Assembly (NCBI GenBank): GCA_016873895.1
Contig: VGVV01000001.1
Location: 206,776 to 270,775, forward strand
From: Ignavibacteria bacterium
GTDB taxonomy: Bacteria; Bacteroidota; Ignavibacteria; Kapaibacteriales; Kapaibacteriaceae
Direction: 5' to 3'
DNA length: 64,000 nt
Part shown: positions 26,162-36,757 of the stretch, piece after piece
How positions within the stretch are numbered: position 1 is the stretch's first letter
Layout of the letters: every line of letters starts with the position of its first letter
Translations under genes and position numbers: made by a program
Notes under the pieces: model-generated
What the model was told of the DNA's origin: nothing
Seen by the model: only the letters and a program-made list of their open reading frames with translations
Databases searched by the model: none

Positions 26162-28615
26162 TTATCGAACCAGCGGCTCTACCAATTGCTTCTGTGATTT
26201 TGTAAGTTCTTGTTTTTCAACTATTTGGCGTATAGCTAAGCGATTGCTTGTGATCTCGCTGAGTGTGGTGAGAGTTGACAATGCAACAGCGCTGAGGCGA
26301 TTATTGGTACTAAAAAGTGCCTGTAGCATGTTTTCTACAGCCAGTGAGCTCGAAGAACCCAACCGTTTGAGCGCACCCATGGCATTTTGACGAGTAATAA
26401 ACTCCCAACCTGGTCCAGCAAGATCAGCCAATTCTTCCAGTGCAGCCGCTTTTCCATTAGCATAATCAATCTCGAGGCGTGCTATTCGTACGCGCTCGTG
26501 CGGACCGCGCACGTCCTTTACCTTGCCGGTGTACGACTCAGTTCTCTTGGGGAAGCTTGTAGCCAATTTTGTGAGCACAGTCTGGATAATCTGATATGAT
26601 GAATCGGCAAGCAACCGCTCAAATGCACTACGAAGATTCTCTGGTATTACCGAAACGCTGTTAATGGCTGCCTTACGGACGTCCGTCTGCTTATCCTCTA
26701 GCCCAACCTTAACAAGCTCCCAAGCCTCTGGGAAACCATTTCGCGCAAGCTCGGCAGCCTGCTGCACCACCTCTGAACGCATAGCAGAGAATGTCTCGCG
26801 TTGCAGAGCATCTTTCAGTACGGCGATTCGCTCTTTGCCACGCGTTGAATCCCCTCGCATTGCTTCAAGCGCATCATAACGGTCGATCATGTTAGGAGCA
26901 TGCTTTACCTGGGCAAGTTTTTCATCCCATCCCTTGTCGAACGAAAGCTTCTTCATTACATACGAGGCTGGGTCAAAGAGAACGAATGCCACTTGCTTGT
27001 TACGTGGGTTAGGCACCTGCACCACAGCATTCTTTGAGGTTATGTCCACCCTCACACGGTCGTGCGAATTGTCTGAATACCATGCCTCAACCACAATTGG
27101 CATTCGGAATGGACCCGTCAACTCATCCATGTGGTGGATTTGCTCAACATCAACCCTTGTCGACGGGATTGTGCTTGCCCCCTGCTGCATTGCACTTGTA
27201 CTCCAAGAGACCTTGTAATGGGGTTCACCACCTTTATAGAGCCATTGATCAAAGAACCACTCTGGCGAAAGACCTAACGTGTCCTGAAATGCCAGGTAAA
27301 GATCATTTGTCTCAACCGTCTGATACATGTGTTTTTCGAGATAGTTCTTGATAACCCTGCGAAGTGCATCCTCGCCAAAGGTATAGGCCATCATGTCGAG
27401 CACGGCCGCACCCTTGGGATAGATCCGGGCAGACCCTGCCGTAGGATTTACGATCGGCAGCCTATCCTTCTCAGAGGCCCCAAGAGCTGCCTTATGCATG
27501 CCACGCCTACCCCACTGATAACCATCCTCGCCTCCAAGCGCCGGCGTTTTACGGGTAAACACGTGTGGGTAATACGTGGCAAAGCTCTCCTGAAGCCAAA
27601 CAGATTTCTGACTCCTGGCCGTAACAAGGTCGCCAAACCATTGATGCGTTAACTCGTGTACATTCGTGCCCACGTACGAGCGATCCAACCAGCCCCTTGC
27701 ATCAGTTTGTGAGAAGTCTCCAAATATCGTGGCAGTGGTGTTCTCCATAGCCCCAAAGATGTAATCTGCTACAGGCACCTGGCTGTACAGCTCCCATGGA
27801 TATGGGATACCGATGTATTCCTCTAGAAAATCCATTGATTCAGAGCTATAGCGATACGTTGGCTCGATACGCTCAGGATATTCCGGATACGAATACAGCC
27901 GTTGTTTTACCCCACTCTTCGAGATGCGTTCTGTTACTGTGTAGTGTCCGATAGCAAGCATCAGGAGATATGATGCATGTGGACGCGTCATTGTGTAATG
28001 CCACGTCTTTGTCCCATCGGTATTCACTTTTGTTCCTAGATGGGTTCCGTTCGACAGAACCGCGTACGACGAATCAAATGTTGTGATGGTCTCTGTAATC
28101 ATCTTGTCGTTCATCTCATCGTACATCGGAATCCAGTGTCGGTTATCAATCCCCTGCCCCTGCGTCCATATCTGCTTCCGCATGCGCTTAGATGGATCAT
28201 TCCAGCCAACGAAATAGATTCCCTTGCGAGGTTTGGCCTCGTATGTAAAAGTTATCGAGTCCTTTGTGTCCCATGTGAGAGGGGGCTCGCAATACACGAT
28301 CACAGACGTGTCGGTGGAGCGATATCGTAGGCTGTGCCTGCCAAGTGTTACTGTCTTGATGTCAATACTGACAGCATCAAAAAGTATCGTGTCTACTTGC
28401 TTCTGGAGTACGTTAAATACATGCGTTACCTTGCCTTTAATTAATCCCTGCTCCGGTACAAACCGTACGTCTAGCGTCATGCGTTCGATATCTACTGGAC
28501 GCTCCCGAGGCTCGGATCCTGGGGCATCAATGTATGTTGAGGTATGCACATATGGCGACTGCGCCCACATGATCGTAGGCAGAACAACTGCCAAGAGAAG
28601 TAACATGTTCTTCAT
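26162..28615 (-). CDS. M1 family metallopeptidase (aminopeptidase N-like), exported
   Basis: About 817 residues. Starts at 28660, 28636, 28624 and 28615 are in frame; 28615 gives the cleanest signal peptide (MKNMLLLLAVVLPTIMWAQ). The catalytic zinc site is HELTHQWFGD at about 320-324 with the third ligand in WLQESF (Glu about 343), and the exopeptidase motif GAMEN lies at about 288-292. The N-terminal beta domain (residues 40-200) is present; the C-terminus is HEAT-like helical repeats. Exported M1 enzymes remove N-terminal residues from peptides in the periplasm or outside. It is divergent from fluC. Confidence 0.94.
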   Translation of the reverse strand: MKNMLLLLAVVLPTIMWAQSPYVHTSTYIDAPGSEPRERPVDIERMTLDVRFVPEQGLIKGKVTHVFNVLQKQVDTILFDAVSIDIKTVTLGRHSLRYRSTDTSVIVYCEPPLTWDTKDSITFTYEAKPRKGIYFVGWNDPSKRMRKQIWTQGQGIDNRHWIPMYDEMNDKMITETITTFDSSYAVLSNGTHLGTKVNTDGTKTWHYTMTRPHASYLLMLAIGHYTVTERISKSGVKQRLYSYPEYPERIEPTYRYSSESMDFLEEYIGIPYPWELYSQVPVADYIFGAMENTTATIFGDFSQTDARGWLDRSYVGTNVHELTHQWFGDLVTARSQKSVWLQESFATYYPHVFTRKTPALGGEDGYQWGRRGMHKAALGASEKDRLPIVNPTAGSARIYPKGAAVLDMMAYTFGEDALRRVIKNYLEKHMYQTVETNDLYLAFQDTLGLSPEWFFDQWLYKGGEPHYKVSWSTSAMQQGASTIPSTRVDVEQIHHMDELTGPFRMPIVVEAWYSDNSHDRVRVDITSKNAVVQVPNPRNKQVAFVLFDPASYVMKKLSFDKGWDEKLAQVKHAPNMIDRYDALEAMRGDSTRGKERIAVLKDALQRETFSAMRSEVVQQAAELARNGFPEAWELVKVGLEDKQTDVRKAAINSVSVIPENLRSAFERLLADSSYQIIQTVLTKLATSFPKRTESYTGKVKDVRGPHERVRIARLEIDYANGKAAALEELADLAGPGWEFITRQNAMGALKRLGSSSSLAVENMLQALFSTNNRLSAVALSTLTTLSEITSNRLAIRQIVEKQELTKSQKQLVEPLVR

Positions 28616-28643
28616 GAAACCCATAGAAATGCTCATAAACAGG

Positions 28644-28651
28644 TAAGTTTG
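28644..28651 (+). promoter_or_regulatory. -7 element TAAGTTTG for fluC (leaderless)
   Basis: Exact TAnnTTTG match ending 3 nt before the fluC ATG (28655). It lies inside the space shared with the M1 peptidase start, leaving no room for a fluoride riboswitch. Confidence 0.6.
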
Positions 28652-28654
28652 GAA

Positions 28655-29035
28655 ATGCAAAATTTGTTGTTGGTAATGCTGGGCGGCGCCGTTGGCAGCG
28701 CCCTTCGCTATGGCGTTAGCGTTGCACTGTCGCTTGTCCCGTCCTCATTCCCACTTGCCACAATACTAGTAAATATCGTTGGCTCTTTCGTGCTTGGCTT
28801 CGTTGTTGGCACTGTGGGCACCCCCCTAGAGCTGCACCCAAGTACACGTCTAGTTATCGGCACTGGGATTTGCGGCGGCTTTACCACCTACAGTGCATTT
28901 TCGGTTGAATCTGTTCAGTTATGGCAGGAACGCGCACCACTCGTAATGGGAACCTACATCCTAGCAACAATCGTTGCGTGCTTTCTAGCTGCATGGGGAG
29001 GTACTTTAGTAAGCAAGGGTATTGTTTCAAACTAG
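28655..29035 (+). CDS. crcB: Fluoride ion channel CrcB/FluC
   Basis: 126 residues with four transmembrane helices, the normal size for a dual-topology Fluc subunit. Signatures: GGAVGSALRYGV, ATILVNIVGSFVLGFVVG and GICGGFTTYSAFSVES, which include the pore Asn, the Phe box and the central Na+ site region. It exports fluoride as a dimer. I use ATG 28655; a TTG at 28649 would overlap the -7 element. It is followed by msrA. Confidence 0.95.
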   Translation: MQNLLLVMLGGAVGSALRYGVSVALSLVPSSFPLATILVNIVGSFVLGFVVGTVGTPLELHPSTRLVIGTGICGGFTTYSAFSVESVQLWQERAPLVMGTYILATIVACFLAAWGGTLVSKGIVSN

Positions 29036-29076
29036 GCTTGGTACTTTTTTTCTGCAGAATCCGTCCAATCATACTT

Positions 29077-29757
29077 ATGCTACGCATGCAAACTACACGG
29101 AATGCCATTTGGGCTCTAATCATCGCCGCACTGATAACCACCGGCTTAACATGCTCAACAAGCGAGCAACATGTTCCACAACTTCAAAGCACACAAGAGC
29201 GCATGAGTACGTCCACACAGAATCTTGATACAGTAATCCTGGGAGCAGGTTGTTTCTGGTGCGTCGAGGCCGTTTACGAACTCATCGATGGCGTAGTTTC
29301 TGTAGAAAGTGGCTACGCAGGAGGAGAGAAATTGAATCCCACGTATAAGGAGGTTTGCTCTGGCACAACAGGGCATGCAGAGGTGTGCCGCGTCGTATTC
29401 GACACAGAAAAGGTTTCTTTTGCCGACATTCTGCAAATGTTCTTTGCTGCGCACGACCCAACCACACTAAACCGGCAAGGAAACGATATCGGTACCCAAT
29501 ATCGAAGCGCGATCTTTACATATTCAGCGCAACAGCGAGACACAGCCCTAGCATACATCAAACAACTTGATGAGTCGAAGACATTTCCTAACCCGATTGT
29601 AACTCAGGTGGCGGACGCACCCAAATTCTACCCGGCAGAAGACTATCATCAGAATTACTATGCACTTAATGGAAAAGAGCCATATTGTGCATTTGTCGTA
29701 AGGCCTAAGGTTGAGAAGTTTCAAAAACGCTTTCAAGACCGATTGAAGTCGAAGTAG
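29077..29757 (+). CDS. msrA: Peptide-methionine (S)-S-oxide reductase, exported
   Basis: 226 residues from ATG 29077 (ATG 29086 also possible). The frame is open back through crcB but that part is out of frame with a known protein. The N-terminus has a hydrophobic segment ending [14 protein letters not shown], a possible lipoprotein signal with a non-standard lipobox (Thr at -1), so a periplasmic enzyme. The catalytic motif is [18 protein letters not shown], then [41 protein letters not shown] and AEDYHQNY. It repairs oxidised methionine. Confidence 0.95.
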   Translation: MLRMQTTRNAIWALIIAALITTGLTCSTSEQHVPQLQSTQERMSTSTQNLDTVILGAGCFWCVEAVYELIDGVVSVESGYAGGEKLNPTYKEVCSGTTGHAEVCRVVFDTEKVSFADILQMFFAAHDPTTLNRQGNDIGTQYRSAIFTYSAQQRDTALAYIKQLDESKTFPNPIVTQVADAPKFYPAEDYHQNYYALNGKEPYCAFVVRPKVEKFQKRFQDRLKSK

Positions 29758-29771
29758 TAAGTGTTAGCCCC

Positions 29772-32024
29772 GTGACGTCAACCCGGCACATAGATATCAA
29801 TGGCATGCATTGTGCAGCGTGTACTTCGCGCGTCGAGGATGCTCTTCGAACTGTTGATGGCGTACAAACTGCTGCCGTTAATCTTATATCGAATTCTGCT
29901 ACCGTCGAGGTTGACGAAGGTGTGTCAGATGAGCGGCTCTCAGACGCCGTAACAACCGCTGGCTATACAGCAGATCTTATATACACGGAGCGCCCTGCGT
30001 CAGCGCCACGCTTCATTGATCGTCTCGACATACCCATCGGTGAATATCGGGCATCACTACTGCTGGCACTTCCGTTTACAACAATCATTGCACTCGCATC
30101 AATGCTTCCACTGGTTTGGAGTGAACTTCATCATTGGATTCATCCCTACGTGAGTTCTGCGAATGTTGCCTGCTTTCTCTTGACACTACCAGTGTTGTTT
30201 GCCGGACGCAGATTTTATCAGGGGGCATTCAGAGCCGCTATGCATCGTTCTGCAACGATGGATACGTTGATTTCGATCGGTACAGCGGCAGCATGGTTTA
30301 CGAGTGTTGTTGCAACATTCTCACCACAAGCTCTTCCTGAGCTGTCGTCACACATTGGTTTATACTACGACACAACGTGTACAATCATCGCATTAGTGCT
30401 CGTAGGTAAGTACCTTGAATCAAGAGCAAAGAAGAATACGTCCGAGTCGTTAGTGGCCCTGCTGCAACTGTACCCCACTCGTGCGCGTGTAGTGCGTGAT
30501 GGACAAGACGTGGATGTGCCAATCGAGGATGTCCGCATTGGAGATAGCGTACTCGTCCGCCCGGGGGAGACGATACCTATAGACGGGTCCATCATGAGCG
30601 GACACGTTACAGTAGATGAATCAATGATTACTGGCGAAAGCCTTCCCATCGAGCGCACAGCGGGTGGCACTGTAATTGGTGGTACTCTCGTGGTTACTGG
30701 TTCGATCACAATCACAGCAACTTCTATAGGCGCAGACACTGTTCTTTCGCGAATCATTACCTCTGTTGAATCTACTCAGTCGTCAAAGGCCCCCATTCAG
30801 CGTTTGGCAGATACGATCAGCGGAGTATTCGTCCCCATCGTTATTGGTCTTGCAGCTCTAACATATATCGCTTGGATAGTCGCAGCGCCTGCGGGTGTTT
30901 CTCATGATCAGGCCCTCGTCTCTGCCATAGCAGTGCTCATCATCGCCTGCCCATGTGCAGTAGGTCTTGCAACTCCTGCAGCGATCATCGTTGGCAGCGG
31001 TGTTGCTGCACGAAATGGAATTTTGTTCTCTTCAGCCGAGTCGCTTGAACTGCTATGCCAAACTGATACAATTGTGCTTGATAAGACGGGTACTATTACG
31101 GAGGGACGTCCAACCGTACTGAATGCTCAGTTTGCAGAGAAGTGCCCAGTTGAGCGAGATCGCATCCTTCTTGCTATCGCCTCCCTAGAACGGGTTTCAG
31201 AACATCCCCTTGCTACAGCCATCGTTGCTTGGACTGCTACGCACGATGTAGTTGCTCACGAGGCAACGAACGTGAACACCCTGCCTGGACGCGGAGTTAC
31301 TGGGCTTGTCGATGGCATGTGTGTACGAATTGGCAATGCCATATTCATGGAAGAATCGATGCTGCTGATCCCCGAGCCCCTCACTGCCTCTGCAGTATCG
31401 TTTGGCAACGCAGGGCAAACAACCATCTTTGTCAGTATCAATGGCAGCGTTTGCTGCGCCTTCGGGATTGCAGATAATGTTCGAACCACCTCCATAGAGG
31501 CAGTTTCCTTGCTTAGGTCCGCAAGCAAAGACGTGATCATGGCAACCGGCGACCATGAACGTGCCGCTACAGCTATTGCACTTCAAGCTGGCATTGAGAA
31601 CGTACAGCACAGCGTTACACCAGCTCAGAAGCTGGTTATTATCGAGAATCTGCAGCGGCAGGGCAGAAATGTATGCATGGTGGGAGACGGCGTAAACGAT
31701 GCACCAGCACTGGCAAAGGCCAACGTGGGCATTGCCATAGGCTCTGGGACAGACACTGCCAAAGCAACCTCTTCCGTTACGCTCATGAAGAGCGATCTGC
31801 GAGACGTACACAAGGCCATCCGCCTTTCAAGCCGCACGATGTCCGTTATCCGACAAAACTTTGTCTTTGCCTTTGCATACAACGTTCTCGGAATCCCTCT
31901 CGCAGCTGGGCTGTTACTCCCCTCGCTAGGCCTGCAGCTAACGCCTATGTATGCAGCCGGCGCTATGGCACTGAGCTCTGTGACCGTGCTTGCAAACGCA
32001 CTCCGCTTGCGCACTTTTGAGTAG
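29772..32024 (+). CDS. copA: Copper-type P1B heavy-metal translocating ATPase
   Basis: 750 residues from a GTG at 29772. One N-terminal heavy-metal-associated domain ([11 protein letters not shown], residues 12-22), then the P1B core: CPC translocation motif in [19 protein letters not shown], phosphorylation site [15 protein letters not shown] nucleotide motif and [22 protein letters not shown]. The CPC plus the CxxC HMA domain and the Asn/Met-type residues of the last helices indicate Cu(I) export. A specific chaperone or CsoR/CueR regulator is not nearby. It follows msrA by 14 nt. Confidence 0.94.
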   Translation: MTSTRHIDINGMHCAACTSRVEDALRTVDGVQTAAVNLISNSATVEVDEGVSDERLSDAVTTAGYTADLIYTERPASAPRFIDRLDIPIGEYRASLLLALPFTTIIALASMLPLVWSELHHWIHPYVSSANVACFLLTLPVLFAGRRFYQGAFRAAMHRSATMDTLISIGTAAAWFTSVVATFSPQALPELSSHIGLYYDTTCTIIALVLVGKYLESRAKKNTSESLVALLQLYPTRARVVRDGQDVDVPIEDVRIGDSVLVRPGETIPIDGSIMSGHVTVDESMITGESLPIERTAGGTVIGGTLVVTGSITITATSIGADTVLSRIITSVESTQSSKAPIQRLADTISGVFVPIVIGLAALTYIAWIVAAPAGVSHDQALVSAIAVLIIACPCAVGLATPAAIIVGSGVAARNGILFSSAESLELLCQTDTIVLDKTGTITEGRPTVLNAQFAEKCPVERDRILLAIASLERVSEHPLATAIVAWTATHDVVAHEATNVNTLPGRGVTGLVDGMCVRIGNAIFMEESMLLIPEPLTASAVSFGNAGQTTIFVSINGSVCCAFGIADNVRTTSIEAVSLLRSASKDVIMATGDHERAATAIALQAGIENVQHSVTPAQKLVIIENLQRQGRNVCMVGDGVNDAPALAKANVGIAIGSGTDTAKATSSVTLMKSDLRDVHKAIRLSSRTMSVIRQNFVFAFAYNVLGIPLAAGLLLPSLGLQLTPMYAAGAMALSSVTVLANALRLRTFE

Positions 32025-32068
32025 GTGTTGATTGTTTCTAGCAACAATCGTGCTAAATTTTGGCAACG

Positions 32069-32641
32069 ATGATCGTGCTCGAAAACATACTGCTCCAGCA
32101 ACAGGTCTTAACGACGCATTTTGCCTGTGATCTCAAGGGTTGCAAGGGGGCCTGTTGCACGATGAAGGGAGGAGCCGGCGCACCTTTACGAGAGGATGAA
32201 GTACGCCAGATACAAGATGTCGTTCCTACCGTCCTGCATTACCTACCAGAGCGCTCTCAGCAGAAGCTGGCAATCGACGTTGTTGTTGAAGGGCCCGAGG
32301 GAGACCGAACGGTAGCATGTATTGATGATGCTGATTGCGTGTTCGTGCATTATGAAGGAAGCATAGCGAAGTGCGCAATTGAGAAAGCATTTTTCAATGG
32401 TGAAATAGACTTTCGCAAGCCCCTTTCCTGTCATTTGTTTCCAATACGAGTTGCCAACTTTGGTGGACCATATCTGCATTATGAGGTGATCGACGAATGT
32501 GCGCCTGGTCGAGCGCTGGGCGAGCAGCTTGGTCGTCCGCTTGTTGAGTCTCTGCGCGAGCCGCTCATTCGTGCATATGGAGAGCAGATGTACGAGCAGA
32601 TACTAACTGCTTCTCGCGACGACTTAGGGGGCCAGCAATGA
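32069..32641 (+). CDS. DUF3109 family Cys-cluster protein
   Basis: 190 residues from ATG 32069 (a TTG at 32060 is a spurious extension). A Cys-rich N-terminus FACDLKGCKGACCTMKGGAGAPL, later CVF, KCAIE, SCHLFPIRV and DECAPG: the YkgJ-like zinc/iron-binding Cys cluster shared by DUF3109. Function is unknown. TAAATTTTG six nt before the ATG resembles a -7 element with one extra T. Its stop overlaps the rpoN start (ATGA), so both are co-translated. Confidence 0.88.
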   Translation: MIVLENILLQQQVLTTHFACDLKGCKGACCTMKGGAGAPLREDEVRQIQDVVPTVLHYLPERSQQKLAIDVVVEGPEGDRTVACIDDADCVFVHYEGSIAKCAIEKAFFNGEIDFRKPLSCHLFPIRVANFGGPYLHYEVIDECAPGRALGEQLGRPLVESLREPLIRAYGEQMYEQILTASRDDLGGQQ

Positions 32642-34263
32642 AACTTGGCCTTAATCTGCAGACAAACCTACAGCAGTCGCTGACACCTCAGCAGATCCAG
32701 TACCTCAAGATGCTGCAACTACCAGCGTTGCAGCTGGAACAGCATGTTCGTGCGGAGCTTGAGAACAATCCCATGCTGGAGGAATCAAACGAGTTTGATC
32801 CAACCCCGGAAGAAACCGAAGGAGTTACTGGCGACACAGATGCCCAAACAGTTTCAACTGCCTACAGTGCTCCACCGCCAGAGTTTGGTGATAGTGCATC
32901 ATCTGTTTCTACAGGCTCAATAGACTCCTCGGCCGAATTCGACCCTCAAGATGCATTCGAGTTTCAGAAACTGCTTATCTGCGAAGACTCGTCAATGGCA
33001 AGTTCATCGGATACGTATGGATTGGACGATGACGAGGAAGACACATCTCATCTATATCGTGATGTGCAAACGCTCGAAGAAGATCTCCTTGAGCAGCTAC
33101 GATACCTGCCTCTTACAGATGAAGAGAGATTGTTTGCGGAGTACATTGTTGGCAACATCGACGACGATGGCTACCTACGTCGAGAGCTTGCAGAACTTTG
33201 CGATGAGATGAGCAGCAGGTTCGCAGAACATAACTTAGCTGTGCACAATGTTCTGGCTGGAAGCCGAGTGTCGATGTACCAGCAAGATGTCATAGATGGA
33301 ATCATGCATGAACTGCAGCCTGTAAGTGTTCAACGCGCAGAGCATGTTCTACGAAAGGTGCAATCGCTTGAACCTCCGGGCATTGCATCACGCACGGTAC
33401 AAGAATGCTTACTAGCCCAGCTGCGTGCAATCGAGCGGCCCAACGCCGCACAGAAGCTTGCAAAAATGATTCTTGCCGAAGCATATGAAGCTTTTGCGAT
33501 GAAGCATTACCATCTGATTGAACGAAAATTGGATGTTAGCGAAGAGTATCTCCGAGAGGCTATCGACGTTATTCGGCGTCTGACGCCGCGACCCGGGGCG
33601 GGCACAATCGGACCAGACGTTAACACCGTTGTGCCAGATTTCATAGTTGAGATCACCGAAGATGATACTGATTTTCTCATAACAGTAAACGACTCCCGTC
33701 TGCCAGTACTGCGCGTCAGCACAGCATACGAGCGGTTAAAAAAAGAAGCTAAGTATCATAAGTTCAATAAAGAGACCAGGGAGTTTCTGCGCAAAAAGTA
33801 CGAAGACGCCAAGTTTTTGATGCAGGCTCTTCGACAACGCAAGAATACCATGCTAAAGGTTATGACGGCAATCGTAGGTCTGCAGCAGGAGTTCTTCCGC
33901 AAAGGGCCTGAGCATCTTAAGCCCCTTATCTATCGCGATGTTTCGGAAATAACGGGGCTCGATATTTCTACAGTATGCCGGATCGTGAATAGCAAGTATG
34001 TGATGACGGCATACGGTACGTTCGACTTGAAATACTTCTTTAGCGAGTCGCTAACAACAGATGATGGCGAAGAAGTATCCACGCGCATCATCAAGCAGAA
34101 GATCAAAGAACTCATCGAGGCCGAGTCTAAGAAGAAGCCGCTAAGTGATGATAAGATCGGTAAGGATCTCAAGAAACTCGGATACAATGTTGCAAGACGT
34201 ACGGTTGCAAAGTACCGTGAGCAACTTCGGATTCCCGTTGCGCGCTTGCGCAAAGAGCTGTAG
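32638..34263 (+). CDS. rpoN: RNA polymerase sigma-54 factor
   Basis: 541 residues. Region I is Gln/Leu-rich (LNLQTNLQQSLTPQQIQYLKMLQLP and AELENNPMLEE), an acidic region II follows at about 55-130, then the core-binding domain, the HTH region DISTVCRIVNSKYV and the C-terminal RpoN box ARRTVAKYRE. It needs AAA+ enhancer-binding proteins to open -24/-12 promoters; none is in this window. It overlaps the DUF3109 gene by 4 nt. Confidence 0.97.
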   Translation: MKLGLNLQTNLQQSLTPQQIQYLKMLQLPALQLEQHVRAELENNPMLEESNEFDPTPEETEGVTGDTDAQTVSTAYSAPPPEFGDSASSVSTGSIDSSAEFDPQDAFEFQKLLICEDSSMASSSDTYGLDDDEEDTSHLYRDVQTLEEDLLEQLRYLPLTDEERLFAEYIVGNIDDDGYLRRELAELCDEMSSRFAEHNLAVHNVLAGSRVSMYQQDVIDGIMHELQPVSVQRAEHVLRKVQSLEPPGIASRTVQECLLAQLRAIERPNAAQKLAKMILAEAYEAFAMKHYHLIERKLDVSEEYLREAIDVIRRLTPRPGAGTIGPDVNTVVPDFIVEITEDDTDFLITVNDSRLPVLRVSTAYERLKKEAKYHKFNKETREFLRKKYEDAKFLMQALRQRKNTMLKVMTAIVGLQQEFFRKGPEHLKPLIYRDVSEITGLDISTVCRIVNSKYVMTAYGTFDLKYFFSESLTTDDGEEVSTRIIKQKIKELIEAESKKKPLSDDKIGKDLKKLGYNVARRTVAKYREQLRIPVARLRKEL

Positions 34264-34271
34264 AATTTCTC

Positions 34272-35156
34272 CTAGCTCTGCCGAGGCACAACAAGCTTCA
34301 TGGAGATATCCAATGCAACCGCGCTGTGTGTTATAGCGCCTACGCTAATGTAGTCCACCCCGGTTGACGCATACTGACGAATATTCTCAAAGGTAATGCC
34401 GCCGCTGGCCTCTGTTTCTAGTCTACCAGATACAAGGGCAACGCCCTCTGATACAAGCGCAGGCATAAAGTTGTCGAACATCACTCGATGCACACCTTTG
34501 CATGACAATATCTCTTGCACATCATCAAGATTTTGAGCTTCTACTTCCACACTGATGTTAGGACGCGACCCCATATCATGCACGATGCGCTCAACGGCGT
34601 TGCGAATACCACCACAGGCGGTAATGTGGTTATCCTTAATCATCACCATATCGTATAAACCGATGCGGTGATTCTTCGCACCACCTATGGCGGTGGCGTA
34701 CTTATCAAGAAGCCTCCACCCAGGGATGGTCTTGCGCGTATCAAGAATGCGGGTTGATGTTCCAGCAATATGATCTACATACCTGCGCGTCTTGGTGGCA
34801 ACACCACTCATCCGTTGAATGAAGTTAAGCGCCGTGCGTTCTCCCGACAAAAGTGCATGAGCTGGTCCGGTTACTGTTGCAACCACAGTATTTACACGGT
34901 TATGCGAGCCTTCGTCAACCAGAAAGTCAATATTCACGGCATCGGAAAGCTGACGAAAGATGATTGGCAGAATGGGGAGACCGCAGATCACCCCTTCTTC
35001 TTTGAGCAGAAATTTTGCAGCCCCCTGTGCCGAAGGGTCGATGGAATAGTCGCTTGTGATATCACCAGTACCAATGTCTTCCCTCAATGCGAATTGGATG
35101 AGTCGCAATACAGAAGAATCTACTGGAAACGTGGGTGTTTTCGAAGTTGGGCTCAT
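34272..35156 (-). CDS. nadC: Nicotinate-nucleotide pyrophosphorylase (quinolinate phosphoribosyltransferase)
   Basis: 294 residues. Family motifs: LREDIGTGDITSDYS, SGERTALNFIQRMSGVATKTRRYV, LDTRKTIPGWRLLDKYA, GGAKNHRIGLYDMVMIKDNHI and VEVEAQNLDD. It converts quinolinate and PRPP to nicotinate mononucleotide in de novo NAD synthesis. Last gene of the pfkA operon, its ATG overlapping the ade stop (ATGA). nadK is in the same operon. Confidence 0.97.
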   Translation of the reverse strand: MSPTSKTPTFPVDSSVLRLIQFALREDIGTGDITSDYSIDPSAQGAAKFLLKEEGVICGLPILPIIFRQLSDAVNIDFLVDEGSHNRVNTVVATVTGPAHALLSGERTALNFIQRMSGVATKTRRYVDHIAGTSTRILDTRKTIPGWRLLDKYATAIGGAKNHRIGLYDMVMIKDNHITACGGIRNAVERIVHDMGSRPNISVEVEAQNLDDVQEILSCKGVHRVMFDNFMPALVSEGVALVSGRLETEASGGITFENIRQYASTGVDYISVGAITHSAVALDISMKLVVPRQS

Positions 35157-36757
35157 ACGTGTACATCTGTAAATCGAAAAGTTGTGCCGTCGAATAGCCC
35201 CTTGTCGCTGAGCTTCAACGAAGGTATCACAAGAAGTGCCATAAATGAAAGAGTCATGAACGGGGCTCGCAATTTGGAACCAAGATTCTTTACACGCGCA
35301 TCGAGCTCTGTATACAAGTTTGCAACAACGTCTGCGGGCTCTGCTGACATAAGCCCAGCGATCTGTAAAGGAAGAACTCCAATATCTCCAGCATGGGCCA
35401 CGCTGATGCCACCTCTTGAACGTATAACCGCATTGATCGCATCTACAAGATCCACGTCATTTGTACCTGCTGCAACAATGTTGTGACTATCGTGGGCGAC
35501 TGTGCTTGCAAATGCACCATCTACAAGACCCAAGTTCTTGATATACGCTTTGGAAATCGGGGCCTTCCTGTAACGGTTAACCACAATGATCTTTAGAACA
35601 GTGGCATCATCAATATCTACAACCTCGTCGGTTGTCACGAGCTCTCCATCATGGGCAACAATTGCTCGCACTCTCTTGCCGGTGTTCACATCAGCAAGCT
35701 CTTCGATAGGTATCTCGTGTATTCCGAAGTTGTTGATCTCGCTAGCCGGACTATACTCCCATGTTGCGCGTCCATCTTTTGCAACAGAAACACCATCAAT
35801 CCATGTTTCTTGCACGTGCATGGTCGCTATATCATCAACGACGATAAAATCTGCGGGGTCGCCAACTTGAAGTGTCCCAACGGGAAGTTTATAATGCCGT
35901 ACAGGCGCAACACAGGCTGCGCGGAGGACGTCGTAGATATCATATCCCAGTGCAAGTGCCCGAGCAACTAGCCTGTTAATATGTCCAAGCACTAATTCGT
36001 CTGGATGAATATCATCACAGCAGAGCATCACAGACTCTGGGCACAAAGACAACAGTGCATGAAGGGCCTCAAAGTTGCGAGCTGCAGATCCTTCACGGAT
36101 AAGGATGTTCATTCCGCAAGCAACTTTGTCAAGTGCTTCTTCAAGACTTGTGCACTCATGATCTGTCGTAATGCCCAGCTCTGCGTATGCTCTAGCCTTC
36201 TCGCCGCGCAATCCGGGTGCATGGCCATCTACTACACGTCCGCATGCATGTGCAATCTCAATTTTCTGGCACACAGCAGAATCCTTCATCAGAACGCCCG
36301 GCCAATTCATCATCTCACTCAAATACCGTATGCGTTCATCACGGAATAGCTCACGAATCTCTGCTGCAGTGATTTCTGCCCCAGCGGTTTCAAAACTGGT
36401 TGCCGGCACGCAAGAGGGGGCTCCAAAGGCAAACTTGAATGGTGTACGAGCCCCATCATCAATCATGTATCGTACACCATCGATTCCGCAAACATTAGCT
36501 ATTTCATGAGGGTCACTCACGGTACAAACCGTGCCATGCGTTACTGCAATACGAGCAAACTCACTTGGTGGCAGCATGGAAGATTCTACATGCACATGAG
36601 CATCAATAAACCCTGGCATGATCCATGCAGCAGCAGTATTGTCGTGCGTTTCGATGATGGACGTGATGATACCATCGACCCATTCAACTGTACCATTGAA
36701 TGTGCAGCGATTGTGCAGATCTACAATCTTCCCCTGCAGTCTTCCGCTTCCAGGCAT
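35153..36757 (-). CDS. ade: Adenine deaminase
   Basis: 534 residues from ATG 36757, coupled to the permease stop by TAATG and preceded by AAGGAG; a start at 36787 would run into the permease gene. Amidohydrolase signatures: WIMPGFIDAHVHVESSMLPP (metal His pair), VCTVSDPHEIANVCG, GEKARAYAELGITTDHE, CCDDIHPDEL and ASTVAHDSHNIVAAGTND. It converts adenine to hypoxanthine plus ammonia. The adjacent APC permease suggests uptake and salvage of a nitrogenous compound, though the permease family points to amino acids. Confidence 0.95.
   Translation of the reverse strand: MPGSGRLQGKIVDLHNRCTFNGTVEWVDGIITSIIETHDNTAAAWIMPGFIDAHVHVESSMLPPSEFARIAVTHGTVCTVSDPHEIANVCGIDGVRYMIDDGARTPFKFAFGAPSCVPATSFETAGAEITAAEIRELFRDERIRYLSEMMNWPGVLMKDSAVCQKIEIAHACGRVVDGHAPGLRGEKARAYAELGITTDHECTSLEEALDKVACGMNILIREGSAARNFEALHALLSLCPESVMLCCDDIHPDELVLGHINRLVARALALGYDIYDVLRAACVAPVRHYKLPVGTLQVGDPADFIVVDDIATMHVQETWIDGVSVAKDGRATWEYSPASEINNFGIHEIPIEELADVNTGKRVRAIVAHDGELVTTDEVVDIDDATVLKIIVVNRYRKAPISKAYIKNLGLVDGAFASTVAHDSHNIVAAGTNDVDLVDAINAVIRSRGGISVAHAGDIGVLPLQIAGLMSAEPADVVANLYTELDARVKNLGSKLRAPFMTLSFMALLVIPSLKLSDKGLFDGTTFRFTDVHV

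Noticed and set aside
28616..28654. Fluoride riboswitch upstream of fluC/crcB
   Set aside because: Only about 39 bp separate it from the M1 peptidase start and a -7 element fills part of it; the riboswitch needs more sequence and its motif was not found.
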